From assembly GCA_014584695.1 (NCBI GenBank), contig JACTMI010000010.1:1-64000 (forward strand): a stretch of DNA of 64,000 bases. Direction: 5' to 3'. Of this stretch, positions 39,659 to 47,195 are shown in pieces (position 1 is the first letter of the stretch; every line of letters begins with the position of its first letter). Position numbers and translations under genes: made by a program. Source of the DNA: Acidobacteriota bacterium (GTDB lineage Bacteria > Acidobacteriota > Thermoanaerobaculia > Multivoradales > JAGPDF01). Below the pieces are notes generated by a model. It saw nothing but the letters and a program-made list of their open reading frames with translations, did not search any database and had not been told where the DNA came from.

Positions 39659-40852
39659 ATGCGACGCCATCTACCGCTCTACGCTCTCCTCCCCGCGCTC
39701 GCCGTCGCCCTCGCCGCCTCTCTCCTCACGCCCGACGAAGCCGCGGCGATCCCGGCCTTCGCCCGCAAGTACCAGATCTCCTGCAACACCTGCCACGCCC
39801 CGGTGCCTCGCCTCAAGCCGTACGGCGAGGAGTTCGCCGCCCGGGGCTTCCGCATGGAGGACCCCGCGCAGGAGCCGCCGCGCGCCACCTACGACGTCGG
39901 CGACCCGCTGCTGAAGCTCGTCCGCGACCTGCCGCTCGCCGTGCGCCTGGACTTCTGGGCCTCCGCGAAGGACTCCGCGAGGGCCGACACCCGGGCCGAC
40001 TTCGAGTGGCCCTGGTCGTTCAAGGTCCTCTCCGGGGGCCCGATCACCGAGAAGATCTCCTACTACTTCTACGCCATCATCGAGAACGGTGAGTCGATCA
40101 AGCTCGAGGACACCTTCCTCGCCTTCTCCTCGCCGTTCGGGCTGCCGATCGACGTCACGGTCGGCCAGTTCCAGGTCTCCGACCCGCTCTTCAAGCGCGA
40201 GCTGCGGCTCGAGCGCAACGACTACGCGATCTACAAGACACGGGTGGGCTACGCGCCCACCGACCTGACCTACGATCGCGGCCTCGTGATCGGCTGGCAC
40301 GCTCCCGGCGAGGTGGAGGTGGTGGCGCAGCTCGTCAACGGCAACGGCATCGACGCCGCCGAGCACGGCGACTTCGACGACGACAAGCTCAAGAACACGG
40401 CGCTGCGCCTCGCTCGGGTCTTCGGGCCGGTGCGCGTCGGCGCCTTCGCCTACTGGGGCAAGGAAGAGATGACGCGCGGCGGGCCGACGTCGAAGATCAC
40501 CTACCTGGGTCCCGATCTCGTGGTCGACTTCGGGGAGAAGTGGCAGCTCAACGCCTCCTGGCTCGCCCGCCGCGACCACGACCCGTACTTCAGCGGCAGG
40601 CCGGGGCAGAGGGTGGAGACCGACGGCGGCTTCGCCGAGCTCCACTACTTCCCGCTCGGCCAGGACGGCCGCTGGGCGCTCACCGCCCTCTACAACAAGG
40701 TCGACTCCGACCTCGCCGAGGTGCGCCGAGAGAACGCCTCGCTCACGCTGAACTACCTCCTCGCCCGCAATCTCAAAGTCTCGGGCGAGCTCTACCACGA
40801 TCTAGAGGGCGACGACGACCGCCTGAGCCTCGGCTTCGTCGCCGCCTTCTGA
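39659..40852 (+). CDS. Outer-membrane beta-barrel protein with N-terminal CxxCH heme motif
   Basis: 397 aa. A signal peptide ends near DEAAA. Immediately after it comes FARKYQISCNTCHAPVPRLK, one c-type heme motif, then KPYGEEFAARGFRM. From residue ~90 on, alternating hydrophobic strands (LPLAVRLDFWASAK; ISYYFYAIIEN; LPIDVTVGQFQV; TALYNKVDS; LTLNYLLARNLKVSGELYHD) end in a terminal Phe (LSLGFVAAF), as expected of an outer-membrane barrel. The gene lies 17 nt downstream of the five-heme cytochrome. It may carry electrons across, or anchor a cytochrome at, the outer membrane; this is inference. Confidence 0.8.
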   Translation: MRRHLPLYALLPALAVALAASLLTPDEAAAIPAFARKYQISCNTCHAPVPRLKPYGEEFAARGFRMEDPAQEPPRATYDVGDPLLKLVRDLPLAVRLDFWASAKDSARADTRADFEWPWSFKVLSGGPITEKISYYFYAIIENGESIKLEDTFLAFSSPFGLPIDVTVGQFQVSDPLFKRELRLERNDYAIYKTRVGYAPTDLTYDRGLVIGWHAPGEVEVVAQLVNGNGIDAAEHGDFDDDKLKNTALRLARVFGPVRVGAFAYWGKEEMTRGGPTSKITYLGPDLVVDFGEKWQLNASWLARRDHDPYFSGRPGQRVETDGGFAELHYFPLGQDGRWALTALYNKVDSDLAEVRRENASLTLNYLLARNLKVSGELYHDLEGDDDRLSLGFVAAF

Positions 40853-40954
40853 CGGCCACGGACCGCGATCGAGCGCGGGCGCGAGCGCTCCCGGCGCGGG
40901 TCGCGGCGACCACTCGCGCCCGCGCTCGCTCGGCCCGTGTCGCGTCCGTCGCGA

Positions 40955-41368
40955 TCAGGCCGACGCGGTCGCGGCGGATCCTCCATTCGGCTTCGGAACC
41001 TCCGACATCAGGGCGAACACGTTGCCCTCTCCGTCCTCGAAATCGCTCAGCCAGAGCACCCGGTCGCCGAGGTCCGCGACAGCATGCGGCGCGCTCCGAA
41101 ACGCGATGCCGGCGCCGGACAGGTGCGCGTGCGCGGCCTGGATGTCTTGCACCGTGAAATAGAGGATGGACGCCGCGTGGTCGAGCTCACCGGGCTCCGG
41201 AGGGCTCAGCATCAGCCTCACCCCGCCGCAGTCGAAGAACGCGAGCCCGGGCGGCGCCCGGAACAGGAATCGGAGGCCGAGGATGTCGCGATAGGTCGCG
41301 ACCGCCCGCTCCAGGTCGAGCACCCGAATGGCAATCTGGCCAATGGACTCAAGCGTGGTCTCCGTCAT
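40955..41368 (-). CDS. VOC-superfamily (glyoxalase-like) protein
   Basis: 137 aa from MTETTLESIGQIAIRVLDLE. One glyoxalase fold in two beta-alpha-beta-beta-beta halves: RAVATYRDILGLRFLFRAPP with FFDCGGVRLML, then SILYFTVQDIQAAHAHLSGA and WLSDFEDGEGNVFALMSEVP. Metal-ligand positions (the His/Gln near the start of each half and the late Glu) are only partly evident: Q11, the E/D-rich end and N in GEGNVFAL. Substrate unknown. Monocistronic. Confidence 0.85.
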   Translation of the reverse strand: MTETTLESIGQIAIRVLDLERAVATYRDILGLRFLFRAPPGLAFFDCGGVRLMLSPPEPGELDHAASILYFTVQDIQAAHAHLSGAGIAFRSAPHAVADLGDRVLWLSDFEDGEGNVFALMSEVPKPNGGSAATASA

Positions 41369-41815
41369 GCGGTCCCCCCTGGCGCCCCTGCTGCCGACAC
41401 GCGAAGACTCCCCTCGAGATGCCGGAGCCGTCGCAACCCTCCGCGGAGAAGTCGACGCCTCATGAGTCAGCGAGCTGGTCTTCGCTCCAGCGGCGGGTCG
41501 CGCCTCGAATTCGGCCTCCGGTCGCGGTGGGTCCTCGCCGCGCCCCCGCGCGCGAGCGGGACGTTCACGAAGCGTTCCTGCCGAAGGCCGCACGCAGCAC
41601 CGCCGCAAGATCGCCGCTGGCCACGGAGAAGTTCCCGATCGCCTTCGCTCGACCTCAGGGGCTGAGCTTGGTCTGCTCTGGCCCGACTGTCAAGCGCGGA
41701 GTGCGACCGAAAAGGGCGGCGGGTACCCAATCGGCCGCGTCCCAGCGGAGCGCCGGTCATTCGGCGGACTGGGGTCACAGCGACCCTTGGTGCCATGGGC
41801 GCGATTCTGGCGACC
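41369..41815. other. Intergenic region, possible gene remnant
   Basis: No bounded gene. A minus-strand stretch near 41570-41640 reads IGNFSVASGDLAAVLRAAFG and then stops, which resembles a C-terminal end without a beginning. TTGACA occurs on the minus strand near 41690. Otherwise nothing recognised. Confidence 0.4.
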
Positions 41816-42094
41816 TCAGCCAGCGCCATCCGCGAGGGCTCGCAGCTGATCGACGTGGCGCAGAAAAGCGCGACGCCCCGCTGCGGTCAGCCGGTACCTA
41901 CTCCGCGGCCGCCGCCCGACGAAGCTCTTGTCCTCCTGGAGGTAGCCAGCGGCGACCAGGCGCGCCAAGTGCGAGCCGAGGTTTCCGTGGGTGGTCTCGA
42001 CCACCGCGGCGAGATCCGAGAACGGCACCCACTCCGCCGCGAGCAGGTGGGCCACGACCGCCAAGCGCACCTTCGACAGCAGCAGCTCATCCAT
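41816..42094 (-). CDS. Winged-helix transcriptional regulator (HTH_34-like)
   Basis: 92 aa from MDELLLSKVRLAVVAHLLAA. Winged helix: WVPFSDLAAVVETTHGNLGS (recognition helix), then HLARLVAAGYLQEDKSFVGR and RPRSRYRLTAAGRRAFLRHV (wing and tail). This is the small stand-alone HTH_34 type also found at 59462-59767. Its start overlaps the end of the membrane-protein gene upstream by 8 nt (ATGGATGA). It probably represses the operon through the palindrome at 42683-42694. Confidence 0.85.
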   Translation of the reverse strand: MDELLLSKVRLAVVAHLLAAEWVPFSDLAAVVETTHGNLGSHLARLVAAGYLQEDKSFVGRRPRSRYRLTAAGRRAFLRHVDQLRALADGAG

Positions 42095-42653
42095 GCCTCG
42101 GCCTCGCCGCCAGAACGACGCCGGGCGCCACCATGCCCGCCACCCAGCCCGAGGCGAGAGCGAGGTGGAAGAGCGACGGGAGGAAGCAGGCCGCGACGCC
42201 ACCGGCGAGAAGCGCCACGCCGCCAAGGGCGAGGACGCGGCTGCCGAGCAGGCCCACGATCAAGAGCGCCTGGGCGATTCCGAACGCCCAGACGACCGCC
42301 ATGCCGCGGTAAGGCAGCAGCTCGCCCTGGGCCACCACGCTGGCGACCACGAGCACCGCGCAGACGACCCCGAACGCCACAGCCGCCTCGCGATCGATCC
42401 GCGTTTCACGCCCCGAGCCGCGCTTCGCGGCCCATGCCGTCACCGCGATCGCGGTGAGGAACATCAGGGGCTGGAGCACCGAGTCGCTGGGCAGCGCGGC
42501 GCCGAGCCCGCGGGCGTGGGCCAGGACATTGATCATCGCTCCCACGAGGCCCCAGGCGACGAGCACCGCGGGCGGCATCCCCAGCCGCCGGTCGGCGTCG
42601 CGGAGGATTGTGGCGACGGAATCGAGGTGGTCGCGCGCCTGCGAAGGACCCAT
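42087..42653 (-). CDS. Multi-pass membrane protein paired with winged-helix regulator
   Basis: 188 aa. N-terminal cytoplasmic segment (ARDHLDSVATILRDADRRLG), then about five helices including PAVLVAWGLVGAMINVLAHA, LMFLTAIAVTAWAAKRG, VAFGVVCAVLVVASVVAQGE, GIAQALLIVGLLGSRVLALG and a final C-terminal helix. No named family recognised. The organisation of membrane protein followed by HTH_34-type regulator is repeated at 59.5-60.4 kb, suggesting a functional unit, perhaps with the membrane protein sensing and the wHTH regulating. GGGAGGAG lies upstream of the ATG. Confidence 0.75.
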   Translation of the reverse strand: MGPSQARDHLDSVATILRDADRRLGMPPAVLVAWGLVGAMINVLAHARGLGAALPSDSVLQPLMFLTAIAVTAWAAKRGSGRETRIDREAAVAFGVVCAVLVVASVVAQGELLPYRGMAVVWAFGIAQALLIVGLLGSRVLALGGVALLAGGVAACFLPSLFHLALASGWVAGMVAPGVVLAARPRHG

Positions 42654-42682
42654 GGGGCTCTCCTCCCTTGTTGTTTGTCGTA

Positions 42683-42712
42683 CAGATTAGTCTGCATGTC
42701 AGAGGAAGTCAA
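42683..42712 (-). promoter_or_regulatory. Promoter with operator-like palindrome for the membrane/wHTH operon
   Basis: Minus strand: TTGACT (42707-42712), 17-bp spacer, TAATCT (42684-42689). The near-palindrome CAGATTAGTCTG (42683-42694) covers the -10. Layout matches the paralogous operon at 60.4 kb. Confidence 0.7.
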
Positions 42713-42815
42713 CCCCTAGCTCGTTCGCCGCGCCGCCGCGACCCTGGGATCGGGCGCCGCCCACCGGCTGGCCGTCCAGTTCTCCGCGCCGTCGCTGCCG
42801 AAGGTCTTCCTCGCT

Positions 42816-43025
42816 TCACCCCACCGGTCGGCGGGCGGCCTCGAGCTCGAGTCGCCGGATCTCGCGCAGCACCCGATTGGACTCCATCCGCAGGCAGAGC
42901 CAGACCTTCAGGAATCCGACCGCGACCATCAAGGCGAGGCCGTCCGAGGGATCGCGGGCCGCTGGCAGCCCCGCAAGCAGGGCCAGTCGAGCCAGATGCA
43001 GAGGCCACCCGCGCCGCGGGGTCAG
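42816..43025 (-). CDS. Possible small membrane protein downstream of doxX
   Basis: The frame reads RRGWPLHLARLALLAGLPAA then DGLALMVAVGFLKVWLCLRM and a charged helix ESNRVLREIRRLELEAARRP. It looks protein-like (one or two helices plus an amphipathic tail) and lies directly after the DoxX stop. No ATG/GTG/TTG occurs at a sensible place: the frame begins at a CTG overlapping the doxX stop. It could be a non-canonical start, a short protein starting at an internal ATG, or a decayed gene. Confidence 0.35.
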   Translation of the reverse strand: MTPRRGWPLHLARLALLAGLPAARDPSDGLALMVAVGFLKVWLCLRMESNRVLREIRRLELEAARRPVG

Positions 43026-43489
43026 GTGCGGAGACCCGCCTGGGTGATCGAGCGGAAACCGAGCTGACCGGGTCGCCGCGGGCGCCGTGACCAGGCTTCG
43101 AGCGCGAGCGGGCCGGGGCCGAAGGCGGTGAAGGCGAGCAGGCCGCCCGCGATCGCCAGGTTCTTGTAGACGTGGATCCACTGCATCTGCGCCGCGGCGG
43201 CGTCCAGCCCGAGCGGGTTGTGGAAGAACCAGGTGGTCGGCACCAGGAAGAGCGCCAGGGCGAGCGCGGCCCAGCGCGTGCCGACTCCCAGCGCGATCGC
43301 GAGGCCGCCGAACAGCTCCAGCAGGGCGACCGCGAGCGCGCCCAGCTCCGCCGCGGGAAGCCCCTTCGAGGCGATGTAGGCGGCGGTTCCTTCGAGCCCG
43401 CCGACCTTGCTCCAGCCACCGTGGACGAAGATCGCGGCGACCGCGAGGCGGGCGACGAGCGAGCCGTACTTCTCGAATCTGCCGTTCAT
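43022..43489 (-). CDS. DoxX-family membrane protein
   Basis: 155 aa with four helices: LVARLAVAAIFVHGGWSKVG, ELGALAVALLELFGGLAIAL, TRWAALALALFLVPTTWFFH and YKNLAIAGGLLAFTAFGPGP. The 'R..........G..K' opening and G-rich second helix are DoxX features. 58 nt downstream of the YceI gene and in the same direction, so probably in one sigma-54-controlled operon. DoxX proteins are linked to quinone/thiol redox stress in several bacteria; the exact role is not established. Confidence 0.88.
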   Translation of the reverse strand: MNGRFEKYGSLVARLAVAAIFVHGGWSKVGGLEGTAAYIASKGLPAAELGALAVALLELFGGLAIALGVGTRWAALALALFLVPTTWFFHNPLGLDAAAAQMQWIHVYKNLAIAGGLLAFTAFGPGPLALEAWSRRPRRPGQLGFRSITQAGLRT

Positions 43490-43547
43490 GTCCGTGCTCC
43501 TCTCCGATGGGTTCTGTCGATGGCGCGATGTCGTCCGCTCACCCGGC

Positions 43548-44096
43548 TCAAGCGGCCGCGGTCGCCTCCTGACGCACCGCCTCGATTTCGATCTCGATCT
43601 CGACCCGGTCGCCGACCATGACGCCGCCGGCTTCTAGCGCCTGGTTCCAGGTCAGGCCGAACTCCTTGCGGTCGATCGCCGTGCGCGCCGCGAAGCCGGC
43701 GCGGACGTTGCCCCACGGGTCCTTGGCCTGCCCGGCGCTGTCGACGTCGAGCGTCACCCCACGCGAGACGCCGCGGATGGTGAGGTCGCCGACCAGGGCG
43801 AAGCGGTCGCCACCCCTGGGCTCGACCCGTCGGCCGCGGAAGGTGAGCTCCGGGAAGGTCGCGACGTCGAAGAAGTCGGCCGACTTCAGGTGCGCGTCGC
43901 GGTCGGCCACGCCGGTGTCGATCGAGGTGGCGTCGATCGTCACGTCGACGGTGGCCTTCGAGAAGTCGCCGTCCGGCACCGTGAGCGCGCCGGTCCAGCG
44001 GCTGAACTGCCCGCGCACCTTCGCGATCACCAGGTGCCGCACGGAGAAGTGGATGCCCGAGTGGGCGCTGTCGATCTGCCAGGTCTGGGTGGTCAT
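43548..44096 (-). CDS. YceI-family protein (lipocalin-like)
   Basis: 182 aa from MTTQTWQIDSAHSGIHFSVR. YceI signatures: WQIDSAHSGIHFSVRHLVIA, GQFSRWTGALTVPDGDFSKA, IDATSIDTGVADRDAHLKSA, DFFDVATFPELTFRGRRVEP and GLTWNQALEAGGVMVGDRVE. The fold binds isoprenoid quinones or fatty acids in a hydrophobic pocket. No signal peptide, so probably cytoplasmic. First gene of the YceI-DoxX pair; GAGGAG lies upstream of the ATG, and a sigma-54 promoter lies ~55 bp upstream. Confidence 0.92.
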   Translation of the reverse strand: MTTQTWQIDSAHSGIHFSVRHLVIAKVRGQFSRWTGALTVPDGDFSKATVDVTIDATSIDTGVADRDAHLKSADFFDVATFPELTFRGRRVEPRGGDRFALVGDLTIRGVSRGVTLDVDSAGQAKDPWGNVRAGFAARTAIDRKEFGLTWNQALEAGGVMVGDRVEIEIEIEAVRQEATAAA

Positions 44097-44149
44097 GGTC
44101 GTCTCTCCTCTCTCGTTGAAGCCCGCCGTTGGGCTCGACTCTCGAGAGA

Positions 44150-44179
44150 GCAGGGTTCGTGCCATGATTGACTAGTCAA
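44150..44179 (-). promoter_or_regulatory. Sigma-54 promoter and adjacent palindrome for the YceI-DoxX operon
   Basis: Minus strand TGGCAC (44159-44164), five bases, CTGCT: the -24 GG and -12 GC dinucleotides are exactly 12 bp apart, fitting TGGCAC-N5-TTGCW at all but one position. A perfect 12-bp palindrome TTGACTAGTCAA (44168-44179) sits just upstream and could bind the divergent activator, whose family uses TTGA...TCAA-type sites. The site is closer to -24 than usual for an enhancer. Confidence 0.75.
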
Positions 44180-44247
44180 CTAAATCAAGAGGTTGGCTCC
44201 CACCCGGCGCGCTGCACCTGCTCACTTTGATAGGCTTATCTCTCAAA

Positions 44248-45903
44248 ATGAAAGGGGGCTCCGCCGTGCGAGCTCGTGATCTCGACCTGCGGGAACTGCT
44301 CAGCTTCGAGCCGGGCGGTGGACCGCTGCGCTTCGCCGGCGAGCGGGCGCTGCTGCTCGACGCCGTCGCGCTCGGCCTGCTGCGCAAGCTCCTGATCGAC
44401 ACCCTCGGCGAGGCGGGCGCGCACGGGCTGCTCGCCCGCTTCGGCTTCGCCCACGGCTGGCGGACGGCCGAAGCGCTGCACACCGCCTTCCCCTGGGACG
44501 ACGAGGACGAGTGGCGCCACGCCGGCGGCCGGCTCCACACCTTGCAGGGCTTGGTCGTCGCGGTGGCGCCGGAGGGCGACCCTTCGCCGGCGCCGAAGCC
44601 GCTCGGCGACTCGATCTGGCTCGACTCCTACGAGGCCGAGCAGCACCTGGTGCAGGTCGGCCAGTCCGATCGGCCGGTCTGCTGGACGCTCACCGGGTTC
44701 GCCAGCGGCTACCTGTCCCGCGTTTGGGGCCGCGAGATCTTCGCGCTCGAGACCCGCTGCCGCGGCAAGGGCGACGCCGTCTGCCGGGTCCTCGCCCGGC
44801 CGCGCGAGCAGTGGGGCGACGAGATCGCCGCGGAGCTCCCCTACTACTCGCAGGACTGCCTCGCGGAGACCGCCGGACGGCTGACGAGCGAGCTGCGCCA
44901 GGTCGAACGCAAGCTGCGCAGCCGTCGGCAGGAGCTGGGGGCGCGCATCGCCAAGCAGGTCGACCCGGCGGGGATGGTGATCGCGAGCGAAGCGATGCGG
45001 CGGGTGGTCGATCTCGCCCGCCGCGTCGGCCAGGTCGATTCGACCGTGCTCGTCACCGGCGAGAGCGGCGTCGGCAAGGAGCGGGTGGCGCGCCTGATCC
45101 ACGACGCCTCGACCCGCACCGGCGGGCCGTTCGTCGCCATCAACTGTGGCGCCGTGCCGGAGACCCTGCTCGAGAGCGAGCTGTTCGGCCACGCGCGCGG
45201 CGCCTTCACCGGCGCCGCCCAGGACCGGCCCGGCCTGTTCGAAGCGGCCCAGGGCGGCACGCTCTTCCTCGACGAGATCGGCGAGGTGCCGGCAGCCATG
45301 CAGGTCAAGCTCCTGCGCGCGCTCCAGGAGCGCGAGGTGCGGCGGGTCGGCGAGAACAAGAATCGCAAGGTCGACGCGCGCGTGGTCGCGGCCACCAACC
45401 GCGATCTCGCCGCCGAGGTGCACGCCGCCCGCTTCCGGCAAGACCTCTTCTACCGGCTGCGGGTGATCGAGATCCGTGTCCCGGCGCTGCGCGAGCGCCC
45501 GGACGACATCCTGCCGCTGGCGCGCACCTTCCTGATCGACGCCGGCGCCCGGCTCGGCCGCAAGGTGACCGGATTCACCCCGGCGGCGGCCCAGCAACTG
45601 CTCCGCCACCCCTGGCCCGGCAACGTGCGCGAGCTCGAGAACGCCGTCGAGCGGGCGGTCGTCCTGGCGCGCAGCCCTCGCATCGACGTCGACGACCTGC
45701 CGGAGGAGATCGGCGTGGCGACCTCGCCGGCGCCGGCCGCGGGCAGCGTGCGGACCCTGCGGGAGATCGAGCGCGACCACATCGCGGCCCTCCTGCGCGC
45801 CAACGACGGCAACCGCACCCGCACCGCCCGGCAGCTCGGCATCGGCGCGGCCACGCTCTACCGCAAGATCAAGGAGTACCAGCTCCCGGCCGCGCGGCCA
45901 TGA
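44248..45903 (+). CDS. XylR/DmpR-like sigma-54-dependent transcriptional activator
   Basis: 551 aa from MKGGSAVRARDLDLRELLSF. The N-terminal XylR_N sensor (~10-105) is followed by a V4R domain (~125-195: FASGYLSRVWGREIFALETR, CRGKGDAVCRV) and a linker helix (ETAGRLTSELRQVERKLRSR). The AAA+ domain has Walker A GESGVGKE (~270), the sigma-54 contact loop HARGAFTGA (~315), Walker B GGTLFLDEIGEV and RQDLFYRLRV. A Fis-type HTH is at the end (NRTRTARQLGIGAATLYRKI). Known members respond to aromatic compounds through the N-terminal domains. It is divergent from YceI-DoxX, whose promoter is sigma-54 type, so they are the likely targets. Confidence 0.93.
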   Translation: MKGGSAVRARDLDLRELLSFEPGGGPLRFAGERALLLDAVALGLLRKLLIDTLGEAGAHGLLARFGFAHGWRTAEALHTAFPWDDEDEWRHAGGRLHTLQGLVVAVAPEGDPSPAPKPLGDSIWLDSYEAEQHLVQVGQSDRPVCWTLTGFASGYLSRVWGREIFALETRCRGKGDAVCRVLARPREQWGDEIAAELPYYSQDCLAETAGRLTSELRQVERKLRSRRQELGARIAKQVDPAGMVIASEAMRRVVDLARRVGQVDSTVLVTGESGVGKERVARLIHDASTRTGGPFVAINCGAVPETLLESELFGHARGAFTGAAQDRPGLFEAAQGGTLFLDEIGEVPAAMQVKLLRALQEREVRRVGENKNRKVDARVVAATNRDLAAEVHAARFRQDLFYRLRVIEIRVPALRERPDDILPLARTFLIDAGARLGRKVTGFTPAAAQQLLRHPWPGNVRELENAVERAVVLARSPRIDVDDLPEEIGVATSPAPAAGSVRTLREIERDHIAALLRANDGNRTRTARQLGIGAATLYRKIKEYQLPAARP

Positions 45904-45922
45904 GCTGCCGAGAAAGAGCCCG

Positions 45923-47167
45923 TCAGAGGTTCGCGGCTCGCGCCCGCCTCGCGGCGGCGCGCATCGGCGGCAGCAGGGCGAGGAAGGCGATCGACAGCAC
46001 GGTGGCAAGACCGAAGAGGACGGAGTAGGAGGTGTGGGCGGCGACATAGCCCGAGGCCCAGGCGGCGGGCAGCTTGCCCCACACTTCGATCGTCGCCAGC
46101 AGCGTGTAGTGGGTGGCGCCGATGCGCCGATCGACCCGTCCCATCATGAAGGCGAACATCGCCGTCGTGAGCGCGCCTCCGAACAGGTGCTCGAAACAGG
46201 TGACGGTGAGCACCCGGTGCGGCGTCGGCTCGACCAGCGACAGCCACCACTCGCCGGCCACCGGTATCGCCCGCAGGGCGGCCGCGATACCCACCGCCTC
46301 GAGCAGCGGCCTGCGCCGTGCCAGCCAGCCGCCACCGATCGAACCGACGATCGAGAAGAGCATTCCCCAGGTGCCGACCCAGAGGCCGATCTGCTGCCCG
46401 CCATAGCCGGCGTCGACGAGGAAAGGCTTGAACATCGTGTCGGCCATCGATTCGCCCAGCTTGTAGGTGGCGATGAACAGCAGCAGCCAGCCGGCGCCCG
46501 GGTTCCGAAGGCTCCGCGCCAGGGCACCGAGGATTTCGCCGAAGCCCGCATGGACGCGCCGATTCCGCGCCTCGTTGGGCACTCCGGCCGTCGGCTCACG
46601 CCAGGACAGGCTCACCAGGAAGCAGGCACCGACCAGCCCCGCCATCGCAACGAAGAGCCCCTCCCAGCCGATCGCGCCACTCGCCCAGACCAACAGCCCA
46701 CCGCCGGTCAACATGCCGACCTTGTAGCCGACCACCTGCGCGACGTTGCCGGGACCGAGCTCGGCGCGCGGCAGCACGTCGACCGCCAGACCGTCGACGG
46801 CGATGTCGAGCGTGGCGGCGAACAGGTTCATCACCAGCACCAGGAGGAGAATCGGCGCGAGACCCTCGTGGGGCGGCACCAGGGCGGCCGCGGCGCAGCT
46901 CGCCGCGAGCAGGAGCTGGAGCGGCAGGATCCAAGATCGACGGCGGCCGAAGCGGCCGCCTCCGAACCGGTCGATCAGTGGCGCCCAGAGGATCTTGAGC
47001 GACCAGGGCAGCGCCAACGCGGTCGCCAACCCGACGCCCTCGAGGGACATGCCCTCGGAACGCAGGTAGACCGGCAGCGCCGTCGCCTGGAATCCGAAGG
47101 GCAGGCCCTGGACGAAGTACAGGGTCCACAGGATCCCGAGTCTGCCGAGCCTGCCGGGGCGCCGCAC
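45923..47167 (-). CDS. MFS transporter, AmpG/acetyl-CoA-transporter-like
   Basis: 414 aa with 12 helices. LWTLYFVQGLPFGFQATALP, SLEGVGLATALALPWSLKIL, WAPLIDRFGGGRFGRRRSWI and LFAATLDIAVDGLAVDVL match the AmpG/SLC33 branch, as do QVVGYKVGMLTGGGLL and YKLGESMADTMFKPFLVDAG. Proteins of this branch import muropeptides or transport CoA-linked or related solutes; a cell-wall recycling role is a guess. It converges with the sigma-54 activator gene (20 bp between stops). Confidence 0.85.
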   Translation of the reverse strand: MRRPGRLGRLGILWTLYFVQGLPFGFQATALPVYLRSEGMSLEGVGLATALALPWSLKILWAPLIDRFGGGRFGRRRSWILPLQLLLAASCAAAALVPPHEGLAPILLLVLVMNLFAATLDIAVDGLAVDVLPRAELGPGNVAQVVGYKVGMLTGGGLLVWASGAIGWEGLFVAMAGLVGACFLVSLSWREPTAGVPNEARNRRVHAGFGEILGALARSLRNPGAGWLLLFIATYKLGESMADTMFKPFLVDAGYGGQQIGLWVGTWGMLFSIVGSIGGGWLARRRPLLEAVGIAAALRAIPVAGEWWLSLVEPTPHRVLTVTCFEHLFGGALTTAMFAFMMGRVDRRIGATHYTLLATIEVWGKLPAAWASGYVAAHTSYSVLFGLATVLSIAFLALLPPMRAAARRARAANL

Positions 47168-47195
47168 CCGCCGATGATACGCAGCCTCGCCCCGC

